Below are positions 36,871 through 46,644 of a stretch of 55,490 bases of DNA, piece after piece (the first letter of the stretch is position 1; the number at the start of each line of letters is the position of its first letter). Where the stretch lies: NCBI GenBank assembly GCA_024691325.1, contig JAILNR010000053.1, forward strand, positions 1 through 55,490, written 5' to 3'. The notes under the pieces are model-generated. The model did no database searches and was not told the origin of the DNA. It saw only the letters and a program-made list of their open reading frames with translations. Position numbers and translations under genes: made by a program. Origin of the DNA: Saccharofermentans sp. GTDB lineage: Bacteria > Bacillota > Clostridia > Saccharofermentanales > Saccharofermentanaceae.

Positions 36871-37568
36871 AACTTTCTTCTGAAGATACAGGCAAAGTAC
36901 CAGTGAAGGTAATTAGGAAGCCACTTCCATAAATGGAAATTCGACTCTCCTTCGGATCTGTCATACCACTGAGACGGTATCTCCCTGATCCTGTATCCCT
37001 TACGGTAAGCCTTAACGGTGATCTCCATTCCAATCTCAAATCCACCGGAACTTTCAATCGTAATGTCGTTAAGCATCGTCTTACGGTAGAGCTTAAAGCT
37101 GTTCGTGACATCGTGAGTCGGAATGCCCGAGAGAAGGTGCAGGGTAACTCCCGCCGTCCTCGACAGGAACCCCTTAAACTTAGGTCCGCCATGCTGCTTT
37201 CCACCCTTCATGTATCTCGAGCCGCACACAAGATCCGCTTCGTCGGAACTGATCAACTTATACATATCATCGACGATCTCAATGCTGTCAGAAAGATCCG
37301 CCATCATGACAAGAACCGCTTCAGCCGATGCTTCCTCGAGACCTGTTTTGATCGCATTAAGAGCACCACGCCCGTAGTTATTCTTAACAAGTTCCAAAGG
37401 ATAAGGCAGCTGAGGTCTTAGTTTCTCTACAACAGGAAGAGTGTCATCCTCATCAAAATCATAAACAATCAAAACGCGCTTATCAGAACGTATCTGTTCC
37501 CCGATCTTATCAAGCTGAACGCTTATATTCTTGCCTTCGTTATAAACCGGAATAACTATATCTATCAT
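36867..37568 (-). CDS. Family 2 glycosyltransferase, DPM1-like
   Basis: 233 residues. IDIVIPVYNEGKNI opens the GT-A fold, ADLSDSIEI carries the metal-binding acidic pair and SGGFEIGMEITVKA lies near the acceptor site. No membrane helices, so it resembles dolichol/polyprenyl-phosphate sugar synthases that load a lipid carrier. The ATG at 37568 follows AAGGAGTAAC that overlaps the methyltransferase stop. It probably makes the donor for the adjacent GT-C proteins. Confidence 0.9.
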   Translation of the reverse strand: MIDIVIPVYNEGKNISVQLDKIGEQIRSDKRVLIVYDFDEDDTLPVVEKLRPQLPYPLELVKNNYGRGALNAIKTGLEEASAEAVLVMMADLSDSIEIVDDMYKLISSDEADLVCGSRYMKGGKQHGGPKFKGFLSRTAGVTLHLLSGIPTHDVTNSFKLYRKTMLNDITIESSGGFEIGMEITVKAYRKGYRIREIPSQWYDRSEGESNFHLWKWLPNYLHWYFACIFRRKL

Positions 37569-37569
37569 G

Positions 37570-38235
37570 TTACTCCTTAACGGCAACCGCGAAGAACTGC
37601 TTACCCATTATCTTCCACGCGGGTCTGAACATAAGATACATCTTAACAAGGAACGGATTTACGGGAAGTCCTCCCTTGGTTGTATAAGGCATAAACTTCG
37701 GAATCATCTGCTTAAGCTTGAAGCCTCCTACCAATGAGAGAGCTTCCGCATAACTTCTGTCAGACAGTGCAGTATAGTGATCGAAGAAATCCCAGTACTC
37801 GTTATAAACAAATCTGATATTAGGCTGCATCGCAAGGAATACGCCTCCGGGCTTAAGCACCCTTTTAAATTCAGTCAATACAGAAAGAACTTCATCCTTC
37901 GAGCGCAGATGCTCAAGAAAGTTGGAGATAAAGATAACGTCCACGGAATTGTCCTCCACGAAAGTAAGTTTGTCCGCAGATGCTATGTGCGTCTCAACAC
38001 CGGGGGAGGCATGATCCTTCATCTCGGTATTAAGATCAGATGCTATGCGCTTTCCGCTGCCTTTGATAGTTATGTTATTGATGAACTCGCAGTAACCTGC
38101 GGCAGGGTCAAGAACGGTTGCATTCTCCGGGATATACTTCGAGAAGAAACTGTCACACAGCACCTTCCACATCTCGTTCTTTGTCTTCTGTTCGCTCTCG
38201 CTGAACCTGTTATCGTATAACTTCTCTATGTTCAT
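37570..38235 (-). CDS. SAM-dependent methyltransferase (class I)
   Basis: 221 residues. Motif I is ATVLDPAAGYCEFIN, motif II DVIFISNFLEHL and motif III RVLKPGGVFLAMQPN. Sits between epimerase and GT2 genes with 1-5 base gaps, so it probably methylates a sugar or sugar-lipid intermediate of the glycan. Confidence 0.9.
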   Translation of the reverse strand: MNIEKLYDNRFSESEQKTKNEMWKVLCDSFFSKYIPENATVLDPAAGYCEFINNITIKGSGKRIASDLNTEMKDHASPGVETHIASADKLTFVEDNSVDVIFISNFLEHLRSKDEVLSVLTEFKRVLKPGGVFLAMQPNIRFVYNEYWDFFDHYTALSDRSYAEALSLVGGFKLKQMIPKFMPYTTKGGLPVNPFLVKMYLMFRPAWKIMGKQFFAVAVKE

Positions 38236-38240
38236 AATTA

Positions 38241-39260
38241 TCAGATGTTATTAAGATCGATCTGGTGTGTTACCCACGGGATAACTTCATCAAGAGTTGT
38301 GGACAGATCCGTATCAGCCTCGAAGCCCAACAGATCCTTCGCCTTCTGAACCGACGGAACTCTCTTCTGAACATCATACTCGTAAGGAGTATCACTTATA
38401 AATGAAATCGGCTTATCGCCGTTGATCTTCTGCCAGATAAGTGTCGCCAGTTCCTTTACCGTGGTCGATACAGGTGTGGAAAGGTTAAAGTCTTGGTTTA
38501 CGGCATTAGGATGCTCGATACAAAGTCTTATGCCCCTCGCGAGATCTCCACCGTAGGTATAGTGTCTTATCTGCTCACCGCTTCCCAATATGTGGAGCGG
38601 GTCCTGACCTTTATAGATCTTCTGGATAAGATCGGGGACAACATGGCTCATTGCAAGTTTTACGTTACCCGACATGATCTCTTTCTCATTCTTGGCTCTC
38701 TGCTCACCGATACCGACGCAATTGAAAGGTCTGATTATCGTGTAAGGCAGCTTATACTGCTCCCATGCGCCCTTGGCAAAATACTCACAAGACAGTTTCT
38801 GGAATCCATAGGTCGAGAGCGGAGGCGGACAAGTCTTCTGGTCACCTTCCTCGCTCGGATAGTGAGTTACACTCTCATATACCATGGAAGAAGACAGCAC
38901 ATTTATCTTCTTAAGATGCTTGTTCTTAAATGCCCATAATGCAGCATCAAAAGTTGAAGCTGTTATCCTCTCATTCTCTGCAAACAAGTCATAAGCATAC
39001 TCATGGAAATAAGTGATGCCTCCGATCATTGCAGCGATCGCAACCACCTGGTCACAATCCTCGATAAGCTGCTTCATAAGATCTGTATCCTTGGCGTCAC
39101 CCTCAACGAACTGGTAGTTCGGATGATTGTCATAACTCTTCTCTACATGACCATACTTGCTATAGTTATCAATACCGACAACTGTATGACCATTTCTTAA
39201 TAATTCATCAACCAGGTATCCTGCTATAAATCCTGCTGATCCCGTAACGAGAATCTTCAT
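38241..39260 (-). CDS. NAD-dependent sugar epimerase/dehydratase (extended SDR)
   Basis: 339 residues. Rossmann motif TGSAGFIAGYLVD at the start, the active-site pair in STYGFQK (YxxxK) and SSSMVYE before it. C-terminal PFNCVGIGEQ and LHILGSGEQIRHYTYGGDLA are typical of nucleotide-sugar epimerases. Its ATG overlaps the dehydrogenase stop. Exact sugar not determined. Confidence 0.9.
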   Translation of the reverse strand: MKILVTGSAGFIAGYLVDELLRNGHTVVGIDNYSKYGHVEKSYDNHPNYQFVEGDAKDTDLMKQLIEDCDQVVAIAAMIGGITYFHEYAYDLFAENERITASTFDAALWAFKNKHLKKINVLSSSMVYESVTHYPSEEGDQKTCPPPLSTYGFQKLSCEYFAKGAWEQYKLPYTIIRPFNCVGIGEQRAKNEKEIMSGNVKLAMSHVVPDLIQKIYKGQDPLHILGSGEQIRHYTYGGDLARGIRLCIEHPNAVNQDFNLSTPVSTTVKELATLIWQKINGDKPISFISDTPYEYDVQKRVPSVQKAKDLLGFEADTDLSTTLDEVIPWVTHQIDLNNI

Positions 39261-40462
39261 CAGATCTTTCCTCCGTTTCCTAATATATTCCAGATATCAA
39301 CTACCTTTTTATTTCCGTCCACGATTATATCCTTGTATTCCTTGTGGGGAGTAGCAATGATTATTATATCGGAACGCTCGATCAATTCCTCTTTGGATAC
39401 AAAGGAAGGATCCTTTACATAAGGGTCGGAGCACAAAACAAGCTTCGACTCGAACTCAAATAATTTCTTGACCTTATAAGACAGGGATTCACGTGTATCG
39501 TCGCTTTCCGCCTTGAAAGCCATTCCAAGTATTCCGACCGTAAGCTTCGACAGGTCACACTCTCTTTTAAGGCACTTGCAAACATAGTTCGGAAGTCCTT
39601 CGTTAATGAGCATCGCCGTATGTCCAAGATTAAAGTTGTTATCATAGAAAGCTCCGAGCTGCATCGTATCTTTAAAAAGGCAGGGACCGGCAGCAAATCC
39701 CGGACGGGGAAAATCCTTACATCTGGGATAATTATGAGTCATCGCATGATGGATGTTATAGAAGTCAACATTATAGTCATTGGCAATTGTATAGAACTGG
39801 TTGGAAACAGCAAATTTAATATATCTCCACACGTTGGTGCAAAGCTTCGTAAGCTCAGCCTCAAGAGGTTCAACTACAACGATATCGTCCGTAAGCAGAC
39901 TGAAAAGTTCCGACGCTCTCTTAACACCCGATTCAGTAAAAGAGGATACGATCTGAGGAAGTGTGGTCAACTCCTCGACTGCCTTACCCTCAAGAATTCT
40001 CTCGGGACAAAAAGCAACATCACAAAGGTGTCCGTCCTCTTCGAGCCAATCCTTCACTCTCTTCGTAACTCCGGGATAAACGGTACTTCTTAGGATAAGA
40101 AGCTGTTCGTGTGAGATATACTTTGACATCGATGCAAAAGTCTTCTTCAATACATCGACTCTCGGATTCAAGTGCTCATCAACAGGTGTTCCGATGATTA
40201 CGATAATGATCTCGGATTCCGATATAACCTGTTCGTTGGAAGTAAAATCAAGATTACCTGAAGCAAGCGCGCTCGCAAGCAAAGGCTCTGCGCCCTCTTC
40301 ATAGAAAGGAAGCTTTCCTGCTTTTATTCCTTCTATGGATTTCTCGTTAATATCATATACACAGACCTTACGGTCTCTATTGGCAAACATGATTGCCAAA
40401 GGAAGTCCCACATGTCCGCACCCACCAACAACGCAGACATCATACTTGAAAGATTGACCCAT
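39260..40462 (-). CDS. UDP-glucose/GDP-mannose dehydrogenase family enzyme
   Basis: 400 residues. NAD-binding VCVVGGCGHVGLPLAIMFA, catalytic Cys in GPCLFKDT and C-terminal ILGMAFKAESDDTRESLS. It oxidises a nucleotide sugar to a uronic acid; which one is not clear. The ATG at 40462 follows GGAGGCATACTA. First gene of the operon. Confidence 0.92.
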   Translation of the reverse strand: MGQSFKYDVCVVGGCGHVGLPLAIMFANRDRKVCVYDINEKSIEGIKAGKLPFYEEGAEPLLASALASGNLDFTSNEQVISESEIIIVIIGTPVDEHLNPRVDVLKKTFASMSKYISHEQLLILRSTVYPGVTKRVKDWLEEDGHLCDVAFCPERILEGKAVEELTTLPQIVSSFTESGVKRASELFSLLTDDIVVVEPLEAELTKLCTNVWRYIKFAVSNQFYTIANDYNVDFYNIHHAMTHNYPRCKDFPRPGFAAGPCLFKDTMQLGAFYDNNFNLGHTAMLINEGLPNYVCKCLKRECDLSKLTVGILGMAFKAESDDTRESLSYKVKKLFEFESKLVLCSDPYVKDPSFVSKEELIERSDIIIIATPHKEYKDIIVDGNKKVVDIWNILGNGGKI

Positions 40463-40500
40463 TAGTATGCCTCCATTACTCACGGTAAAAGAATAACTCA

Positions 40501-40506
40501 ATTATA
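40501..40506 (-). promoter_or_regulatory. Extended -10 promoter of the glycan operon
   Basis: TGGTATAAT on the minus strand, 38 bases before the dehydrogenase ATG and just past the stop of the lipoprotein gene. No clear -35. It gives the glycan operon its own start. Confidence 0.55.
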
Positions 40507-40514
40507 CCACTCGG

Positions 40515-42233
40515 CTACTGTCCGTCGTTTACAAGTCTTACATATATAAGATGATCGGCATCATCATCCTGATACAACGCTAACTCATAGACACCCGGTT
40601 CCGGGAACTGCTGCATCGCATAATGAACTTCAAGCTGGTTGGAGCCTGACCTCGGGAATGAGTATTCCTCCTGGGAAACCGTTCCGTCCCCTGTCCTCCA
40701 TACTCCATAGAAAGAAGTCGATTCATCATAATCATCGGTAAAGTAAACCGTCACATATATTCCGGTGTCATCAATATAGTAGGCAACTCCATCAACCATA
40801 TCAGGGTTCCTCGAGTAAAACATCCAGAATCTGTTCTCATCACTTGCAGAGGAGCCGGTTATCATCGTTGTCGTGCCGCGGCTTTCTTCATTCTCCTCGG
40901 TTACAGGTTCATTCTCATGTACATCAACCGCCTGATTAACGCGTCCGTATGCATTCTCAGGGAATCTGACCTCAAGACCTGCCGGCGCTGTCCCATACTG
41001 CGAATAAAGGCTGTCGATAAGAGCCTCCATCCTGACCTCAGATATCTCCATGGTGTCATGAAGTCTGTGCAGAGCCTCTTCGTTGACGGAAAGGAACTCA
41101 TCATTCGATATGCTGTGATCCGCCTCGTAAGTACCCATAAGAGGCTCCGGCAAGATTGGAGTCTCGAATGAGAAGAACTCGTCCGCCGTTCCGTCAGCAT
41201 CAATCTCTACCGTAAGTTCATAATCCTGCGGTTCGGCATCAGCAATCGCAGCTGTCAGCGTATCATAAACGAGAACCGTGATATCATCCATTGTTTCCTC
41301 ACGGTACCAGTCGAGATTTGAATAACGTATCCAGCATATGTAGTACTGAACATAGAACTCATGTGTACAAAGACTCTCATAAAGATCCTGATCCGACGGG
41401 GCACTTCCGTGAAGGGTAAACACATACGGATAAGACTCTGAACTTGTTATCTCGTAGTCGTGCTCTCTTATGTATTCAAGATACGCCTCAGCAAATCTGC
41501 CGACCGCCTCGAGCGCCTCCTGCCCTTCGCCTCTTTCCGTCGTGTTCTCAAACCCGCGGAAATCCTCAGGATTCAAAGCGCCGTCAGTAAGACTACTGTA
41601 GTCGCCCCCGATAAACTCTTCAAACAATGCCCGCGCCTCATCCGGGCTAATGGTTACGGGTGCGTTAAGAATACTTCTGTCCCCGATCAACAACGCATTT
41701 ATATCCCTCGCCGACTCTTCCGTAATAAGCCAGTTGGAATTGATCTCATCCCAAATAAAATCAACATCAAGTTCAGCCGTCGAGAACTCGTCGTATCCGT
41801 CTATATAGGCTATATATTCATCATAAGAAAGGTAATCGGAAGGACAGTCCTCGTATAGATCGTGAAGATTGATATAAGATATCTCGACCCCCATTGAAGC
41901 CGTACCTTCGCCCTTGTTGATCTCGGGAGCTTCGTTATCAACCACCTGTGCACGTGAAGCCGCGTGAAGACATACGCCCAAAAGCGGGTCCCCCCTTAAA
42001 GTCTCCGGTATAACACCGTCACTTAAAAGCGCCTGGGGATCATCAACATAATACTCGAAAAAATCAGTCAGAGTGCGCGCCCTCGCATCATCATCAGCCG
42101 CGAATGCCTCGATATAATTGACGACGTTGGTACTCATCATTACAGCATCCTTGCCGCCCCCTAACGAGCATCCGCAAACGGTCGCTGCCACAGCAAACGT
42201 GATGATTATCGCAAGCGGTTTGTTAAGCCTCAT
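40515..42233 (-). CDS. Secreted lipoprotein, paralogue family (long form)
   Basis: 572 residues; lipobox VCGC near residue 22. Family marks are WLITEESARDINALL, HGSAPSDQDLYESL and the helix ISEVRMEALIDSLY. The C-terminal domain starts NQAVDVHENEP and contains FWMFYSRNPDMVDG, matching the paralogue at 27.5-29.2 kb in order and spacing. Rich in Asp and Glu. Role unknown. Confidence 0.8.
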   Translation of the reverse strand: MRLNKPLAIIITFAVAATVCGCSLGGGKDAVMMSTNVVNYIEAFAADDDARARTLTDFFEYYVDDPQALLSDGVIPETLRGDPLLGVCLHAASRAQVVDNEAPEINKGEGTASMGVEISYINLHDLYEDCPSDYLSYDEYIAYIDGYDEFSTAELDVDFIWDEINSNWLITEESARDINALLIGDRSILNAPVTISPDEARALFEEFIGGDYSSLTDGALNPEDFRGFENTTERGEGQEALEAVGRFAEAYLEYIREHDYEITSSESYPYVFTLHGSAPSDQDLYESLCTHEFYVQYYICWIRYSNLDWYREETMDDITVLVYDTLTAAIADAEPQDYELTVEIDADGTADEFFSFETPILPEPLMGTYEADHSISNDEFLSVNEEALHRLHDTMEISEVRMEALIDSLYSQYGTAPAGLEVRFPENAYGRVNQAVDVHENEPVTEENEESRGTTTMITGSSASDENRFWMFYSRNPDMVDGVAYYIDDTGIYVTVYFTDDYDESTSFYGVWRTGDGTVSQEEYSFPRSGSNQLEVHYAMQQFPEPGVYELALYQDDDADHLIYVRLVNDGQ

Positions 42234-42334
42234 ATCTTTTCTTAAAATCCTTCCCCTCCCTATTATATCCGAACTTATAAGACAGCGGGGAAGTAGTGTA
42301 TAATTTTATAAAAATCAGTAATCCGGAGTTGAAC

Positions 42335-43279
42335 ATGAAAACAGCAGTCATCACAGGTGCAAACGGATTCGTCGGATTTGCACTTCTTAGTGAATTGCTT
42401 TCGCACGATTACAACATTATCGCGTTGATAAGGCCGTCTTCCGTCATTTCCTTTAACAATAAGCTTAAGGGGCTTTCTTCCGGCGGGCTTGATATATCAC
42501 GTGTGGAGATACTTCCTGTCGACCTCGGAGACTTCGACGAGATGAGACACAGCCTCCGTAACACCGATGCTTCGATCGATGCTTTCTATCACCTGGCATG
42601 GAACGGTTCCTCGGGACTTAAGAGGCGCGATATCGACCTTCAGCTTTCCAATGTAAACATATCGGTTCAGCTTATCAGAATCGCATCTGACCTCGAATGC
42701 AAAACATTCGTTGGTGCAGGAAGCATAACGGAAGATGTTGTTCTTAAAATGTCCTACGAGAGAGGCGGAAAGACAACACTCGATCATCTTTACAGCACAG
42801 CAAAACTCGAGTCTCATCTTACGAGTCAGATAATAGCCCAGAAAGAAGGTCTCGACTTCAGATGGGCCAAGATCACCAATGCATACGGAGCAGGAGAGAA
42901 TGAATCACACCTCGTTCCTTCTACTCTTAAGAAACTGATCAACGGGGAACCCTGTGAATTCATAAGAGGCGACCAGCTTTATGACTTCGTATATGTTACG
43001 GATGTAGCACGTGCCTTCCGCCTCATAGGCGAGAACGGCAAAAATATGGAGGTCTATCACATAGGCTCGGGCAAAGCTGCCCCGCTTAAGTCCTTCATCG
43101 ACACCATGTATGAAGTAACAGGATCAAATTCCCCCCTCGACTTCTCCGGAGATCCCGAACATATCTGTTATCTTCCGAAGACGACCTTCTCCATAGATAC
43201 ACTTACCCGCGACACCGGGTTTGCTCCTGAAGTATCTTTCGAGGAGGGTGTGCGTAAGACACTGGAAGCTATGCACTGA
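42335..43279 (+). CDS. NAD-dependent epimerase/dehydratase
   Basis: 314-residue extended SDR with TGANGFVGFALLSELL, AWNGSSG and YSTAKLESH (YxxxK). The ATG at 42335 follows GGAGTTGAAC. RGDQLYDFVYVTDVARAF is typical of sugar-nucleotide reductases. It faces away from the glycan operon but may feed it. Confidence 0.88.
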   Translation: MKTAVITGANGFVGFALLSELLSHDYNIIALIRPSSVISFNNKLKGLSSGGLDISRVEILPVDLGDFDEMRHSLRNTDASIDAFYHLAWNGSSGLKRRDIDLQLSNVNISVQLIRIASDLECKTFVGAGSITEDVVLKMSYERGGKTTLDHLYSTAKLESHLTSQIIAQKEGLDFRWAKITNAYGAGENESHLVPSTLKKLINGEPCEFIRGDQLYDFVYVTDVARAFRLIGENGKNMEVYHIGSGKAAPLKSFIDTMYEVTGSNSPLDFSGDPEHICYLPKTTFSIDTLTRDTGFAPEVSFEEGVRKTLEAMH

Positions 43280-43288
43280 CCTTTGCCG

Positions 43289-45910
43289 TCACCACTCCCA
43301 TGAATCAAAGAGTCTGATCTTTTTATCCTCCATGCCGGATTCAATCGCACGGCGCCTCTTGTTCTCGTTGACAGATGCCGTTCCAATGAGGATGGCGCCC
43401 AGAACGAGAAGATAGATCCACCAAAGCTTGCTTTCCCAGAATGTGACAGCGAACATGACACCTATTATCGCGATGTTTGAGATAGCGAGCAGGAACCAGC
43501 TTCTCCTCTTTGCGATAAACGAATAGATGAATATACCGCATACGCACAAGGACACAAGCGTAAGAGGAATGAGATATGCATTAGCCATAGCACGGCAAGC
43601 CTCAACTTCTATTATCATTGCAACCACCCCGAACCAGATCCACTTAACGCCCTTATAAGGCTTGATAACGAATGTGATAATAAATGCGGCAGCAAGGAGG
43701 AATGCGAGTCTTATCTCAAAGTCGATGTATTCCGTGTAACTGATATCTACGATCGCAAAGCTTATCGCCAGCATTCCGGTTGCCAATGACAGAATCACTT
43801 TAAGGTTCGACTTTATCTTCTCCTCAAGTGAGCTGCTGTCAGAGAATCTTCCCGCGAAAGACATTATGTATAAAGACAGAAGGAATGTCGACATGTAGAA
43901 CCTCGAAGCCGGGATTAAACATGCGAAGAACGCAAGTATCGTAAGCCAGTCGATGCGCTTCTTAATGACGAACCTCTCACACACGAAGATGCGTCCGATG
44001 ATAACGAATACGATCATGAGAAGCGCGCCCGTAAACATTTTGTCCACGTCATTTGCGAGCATCTGCGATGCCACCAGATACATGACAGAACCGGAAGGAA
44101 GGATCCCGAAGTAGTTATCCTTATCAAGCAAGGTTAGCACGAAGAAAACTATGTCCAGCACGATGGCGGATACGAACCAGGCATCGATACTGTCACGGGA
44201 GAATGTAACTATGACTGTGCTTACTATAAGCAGGACTAGAAGCGGCAGTCTCATTATGTTGTTCTTCTTTACGTCTGCACCGAACTTTCTGGTGATAAAT
44301 ATGACCGCCCCGTAAAGAGCTACCGCAACCGACATCAGTATTACGATATGTACCTGCTTATCAAGAATGTCCTCACCGTGTACGAATATGCAGCTTACCG
44401 CAACAATTATGGATGCGATATAAAGATGAACCTGCTTGAACTTCGGCAAGGCAAGCAACGCGGCGGCCATAATGCCAAGCATGATATAGAAAGGAATCAC
44501 GCCTGTAAACGGAGCCTCTGCGAGCAGCCACACCGATAACACCAGCAGATAACAATATATGCTTCTCTCGATCTTGCTCTTAGTTGTGAAGATGATATAT
44601 GCAAAGCACAAAACCGGTACCACACGGGCTGCATAATACAGGAAGTCTTTCTGAGCCAGCGACAAAAGCAGAAGCATGCCTGCCATCAAGCAACTGATAA
44701 CGAAGTTTGACGAGGCGGTATCCTGCTTAACAAGCTTATAAACAGCAAAAGTTATTACGATGAATGCTGTGATGATAATGCTCATGATAAGCCTGTCTGT
44801 TACAAATCCGCTCGTAATGATCGTAAACAGGGAAAAAACGGTAACTATAGGTGAGAGGTATTTAACAAACGCCCTTCTTTTGTTAAACAGCAAAAGTGCT
44901 GCAAAGTAGAGGACATGCGCAATTAAAGCACATGCAAACATACTCTCTTTTACTCCTGACGACATGTAAACCCCGATCACAGCGGCGTAAACCGTTATTT
45001 CCGTAAAGACGCTGAAGAACCTGATCTTGGGCTTTATGTAATCGATAAGAACTGACACGAAAGCAGCAACCGCGCTTCCCACGACGAAGCCCTCGAGGTT
45101 TCCCAATGCCTGCATGAAAATAAATATCTCAACCCAGACAAAACCAATGTAGCTTATTGCCACCTGAAGTTTGGAGCCATAGATCTTGTAGCCGATAAAG
45201 CCCGTTATACCGAGTGACAGTGCACAGCAGCAAAGCATGATTATGGTCTGAGAACTCTCGAAAGCGAGAAAGCCTATCGTAACCGCCAGCGGCGTTATAA
45301 GACTTCCTAACATGTAAAGTACGGACGACGTCTTCTCAAGCTTGAGATTCTTGCGGCTTATGGCACTGAATCCATAGACTACCGCTACCACAATGGCAAG
45401 CACGATACACTTGATTCCCGCTGCCATTGTCTGCCAGGTCGCCGAGATGAATACGGCTGCGGCTATTACCATGAGAAGCACACCGACAGCAAATGATATT
45501 CCGACTGCTCCGGAGCCATTCGGCTTCTTATTTGCCGATGCCGCAGATTTCGAGTAAGTATAAGTCGGAAGAGATGGTGTGGTGTACACGGGATTAGGCT
45601 TATAAGGTGGAGCAACCGGTGCCATTGCAGGAGCGGATGCGGGTGCAGGTGCGGCCGGCTGCTGTAATACAGGCGCAGGTTCAGACGCAGGCGCGGAAGT
45701 GGCAGGTTGTGTGTTAACCTGCGGTTTTGCCACGCTCCCGGAACCCGCTTTATTTATAAGTTCGTTATATCTTCCCTGAAGTTCTTCAAGTTTGTTTTTA
45801 TAACTATCTTTACTGTCGTTAACTTTTATCAATGCTATCGTTATTCCGATTGCATACAAAAGCAGGATTATCAAAGTGGGAACCAAATACATAAGAACTA
45901 TAGACAACAT
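43289..45910 (-). CDS. 873-residue polytopic membrane protein (DUF2157-like)
   Basis: One N-terminal helix (3-28), a short coiled-coil (about 32-55), a Pro/Ala linker (about 60-125) and then more than twenty hydrophobic helices from about 133. The first of these, FAVGVLLMVIAAAVFISATWQTM, resembles DUF2157-type predicted membrane proteins. No catalytic motif seen. Start follows GGAGGTTGCTAAT. Function unknown. Confidence 0.7.
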   Translation of the reverse strand: MLSIVLMYLVPTLIILLLYAIGITIALIKVNDSKDSYKNKLEELQGRYNELINKAGSGSVAKPQVNTQPATSAPASEPAPVLQQPAAPAPASAPAMAPVAPPYKPNPVYTTPSLPTYTYSKSAASANKKPNGSGAVGISFAVGVLLMVIAAAVFISATWQTMAAGIKCIVLAIVVAVVYGFSAISRKNLKLEKTSSVLYMLGSLITPLAVTIGFLAFESSQTIIMLCCCALSLGITGFIGYKIYGSKLQVAISYIGFVWVEIFIFMQALGNLEGFVVGSAVAAFVSVLIDYIKPKIRFFSVFTEITVYAAVIGVYMSSGVKESMFACALIAHVLYFAALLLFNKRRAFVKYLSPIVTVFSLFTIITSGFVTDRLIMSIIITAFIVITFAVYKLVKQDTASSNFVISCLMAGMLLLLSLAQKDFLYYAARVVPVLCFAYIIFTTKSKIERSIYCYLLVLSVWLLAEAPFTGVIPFYIMLGIMAAALLALPKFKQVHLYIASIIVAVSCIFVHGEDILDKQVHIVILMSVAVALYGAVIFITRKFGADVKKNNIMRLPLLVLLIVSTVIVTFSRDSIDAWFVSAIVLDIVFFVLTLLDKDNYFGILPSGSVMYLVASQMLANDVDKMFTGALLMIVFVIIGRIFVCERFVIKKRIDWLTILAFFACLIPASRFYMSTFLLSLYIMSFAGRFSDSSSLEEKIKSNLKVILSLATGMLAISFAIVDISYTEYIDFEIRLAFLLAAAFIITFVIKPYKGVKWIWFGVVAMIIEVEACRAMANAYLIPLTLVSLCVCGIFIYSFIAKRRSWFLLAISNIAIIGVMFAVTFWESKLWWIYLLVLGAILIGTASVNENKRRRAIESGMEDKKIRLFDSWEW

Positions 45911-45957
45911 ATTAGCAACCTCCTTGCAGAAGAGTTAAATATTGTTGATATATCGTC

Positions 45958-45985
45958 AGTATAGCACAATTACTTTGATAATCAA
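45958..45985 (-). promoter_or_regulatory. Promoter of the 873-residue membrane protein gene
   Basis: TTGATT (45985-45980), 16 bases and TATACT (45963-45958) with an extended TGC on the minus strand, about 47 bases before the ATG. Confidence 0.6.
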
Positions 45986-46092
45986 ACTATTTTTCAAACT
46001 GCTTTTCTTTAGGCTTTCTTAAACAATTATAATTATCTCAAATGTTATACTCAAATAAGATTGAGAAATCTGTATGGATGGGGGTAACAAAC

Positions 46093-46629
46093 ATGAGTAA
46101 CAAAAAGGTGCTGGCCGTTATCATGGTATCTGTAATGGCATTGGGGTCAACATCCTGCAAAGCAAGAGAGCGATACCTGGCAGAGTACGAGGAAGTATAC
46201 TCAACCACACCGGTCCTGAGCGAACTCGAATACGGAAGGTTCGAACTGCCTCACGGGTGGGAAGAGACGGGTCCCGGCTCATATGAGCTTATCGGTGATG
46301 ATGAGTATTACAGTTATTACTTAACAGTCAGCCATGACACTAATGATTATGTTGGCGATGACCGTTATATGTTCCCCAACGACAATGATGAACCTATTCA
46401 CCAGGAATTCCCTGACGCCGATATCTACGTCTTGATGGAAGGCGGTTGTAACGATGATGCGGCTGCCACTTATCTTATCGAGAACGGTGACACGTATATA
46501 GTCCGCTGGTACAGGGTAAGAGCGGGAGATCAGGTGTTATTCGAGCTGACGACACCTGATGCCGGTGTACAAGACAGTGAGGTTATGAGCGAATTAGATC
46601 AGGCAGTTATCAGATTTGATTGGAATTAA
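46093..46629 (+). CDS. Small secreted lipoprotein
   Basis: 178 residues; MSNKKVLAVIMVSVMALGS then lipobox STSC near residue 22. The mature part is acidic and soluble (DDEYYSYYLTVSHDTNDYVGDD, then IYVLMEGGC) and matches no family I know. The ATG at 46093 follows GGGGGTAACAAAC. It is 15 bases ahead of a membrane protein gene, so probably in one operon with it and the ligase. Confidence 0.7.
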   Translation: MSNKKVLAVIMVSVMALGSTSCKARERYLAEYEEVYSTTPVLSELEYGRFELPHGWEETGPGSYELIGDDEYYSYYLTVSHDTNDYVGDDRYMFPNDNDEPIHQEFPDADIYVLMEGGCNDDAAATYLIENGDTYIVRWYRVRAGDQVLFELTTPDAGVQDSEVMSELDQAVIRFDWN

Positions 46630-46644
46630 TGAGGGGTACAGGAA

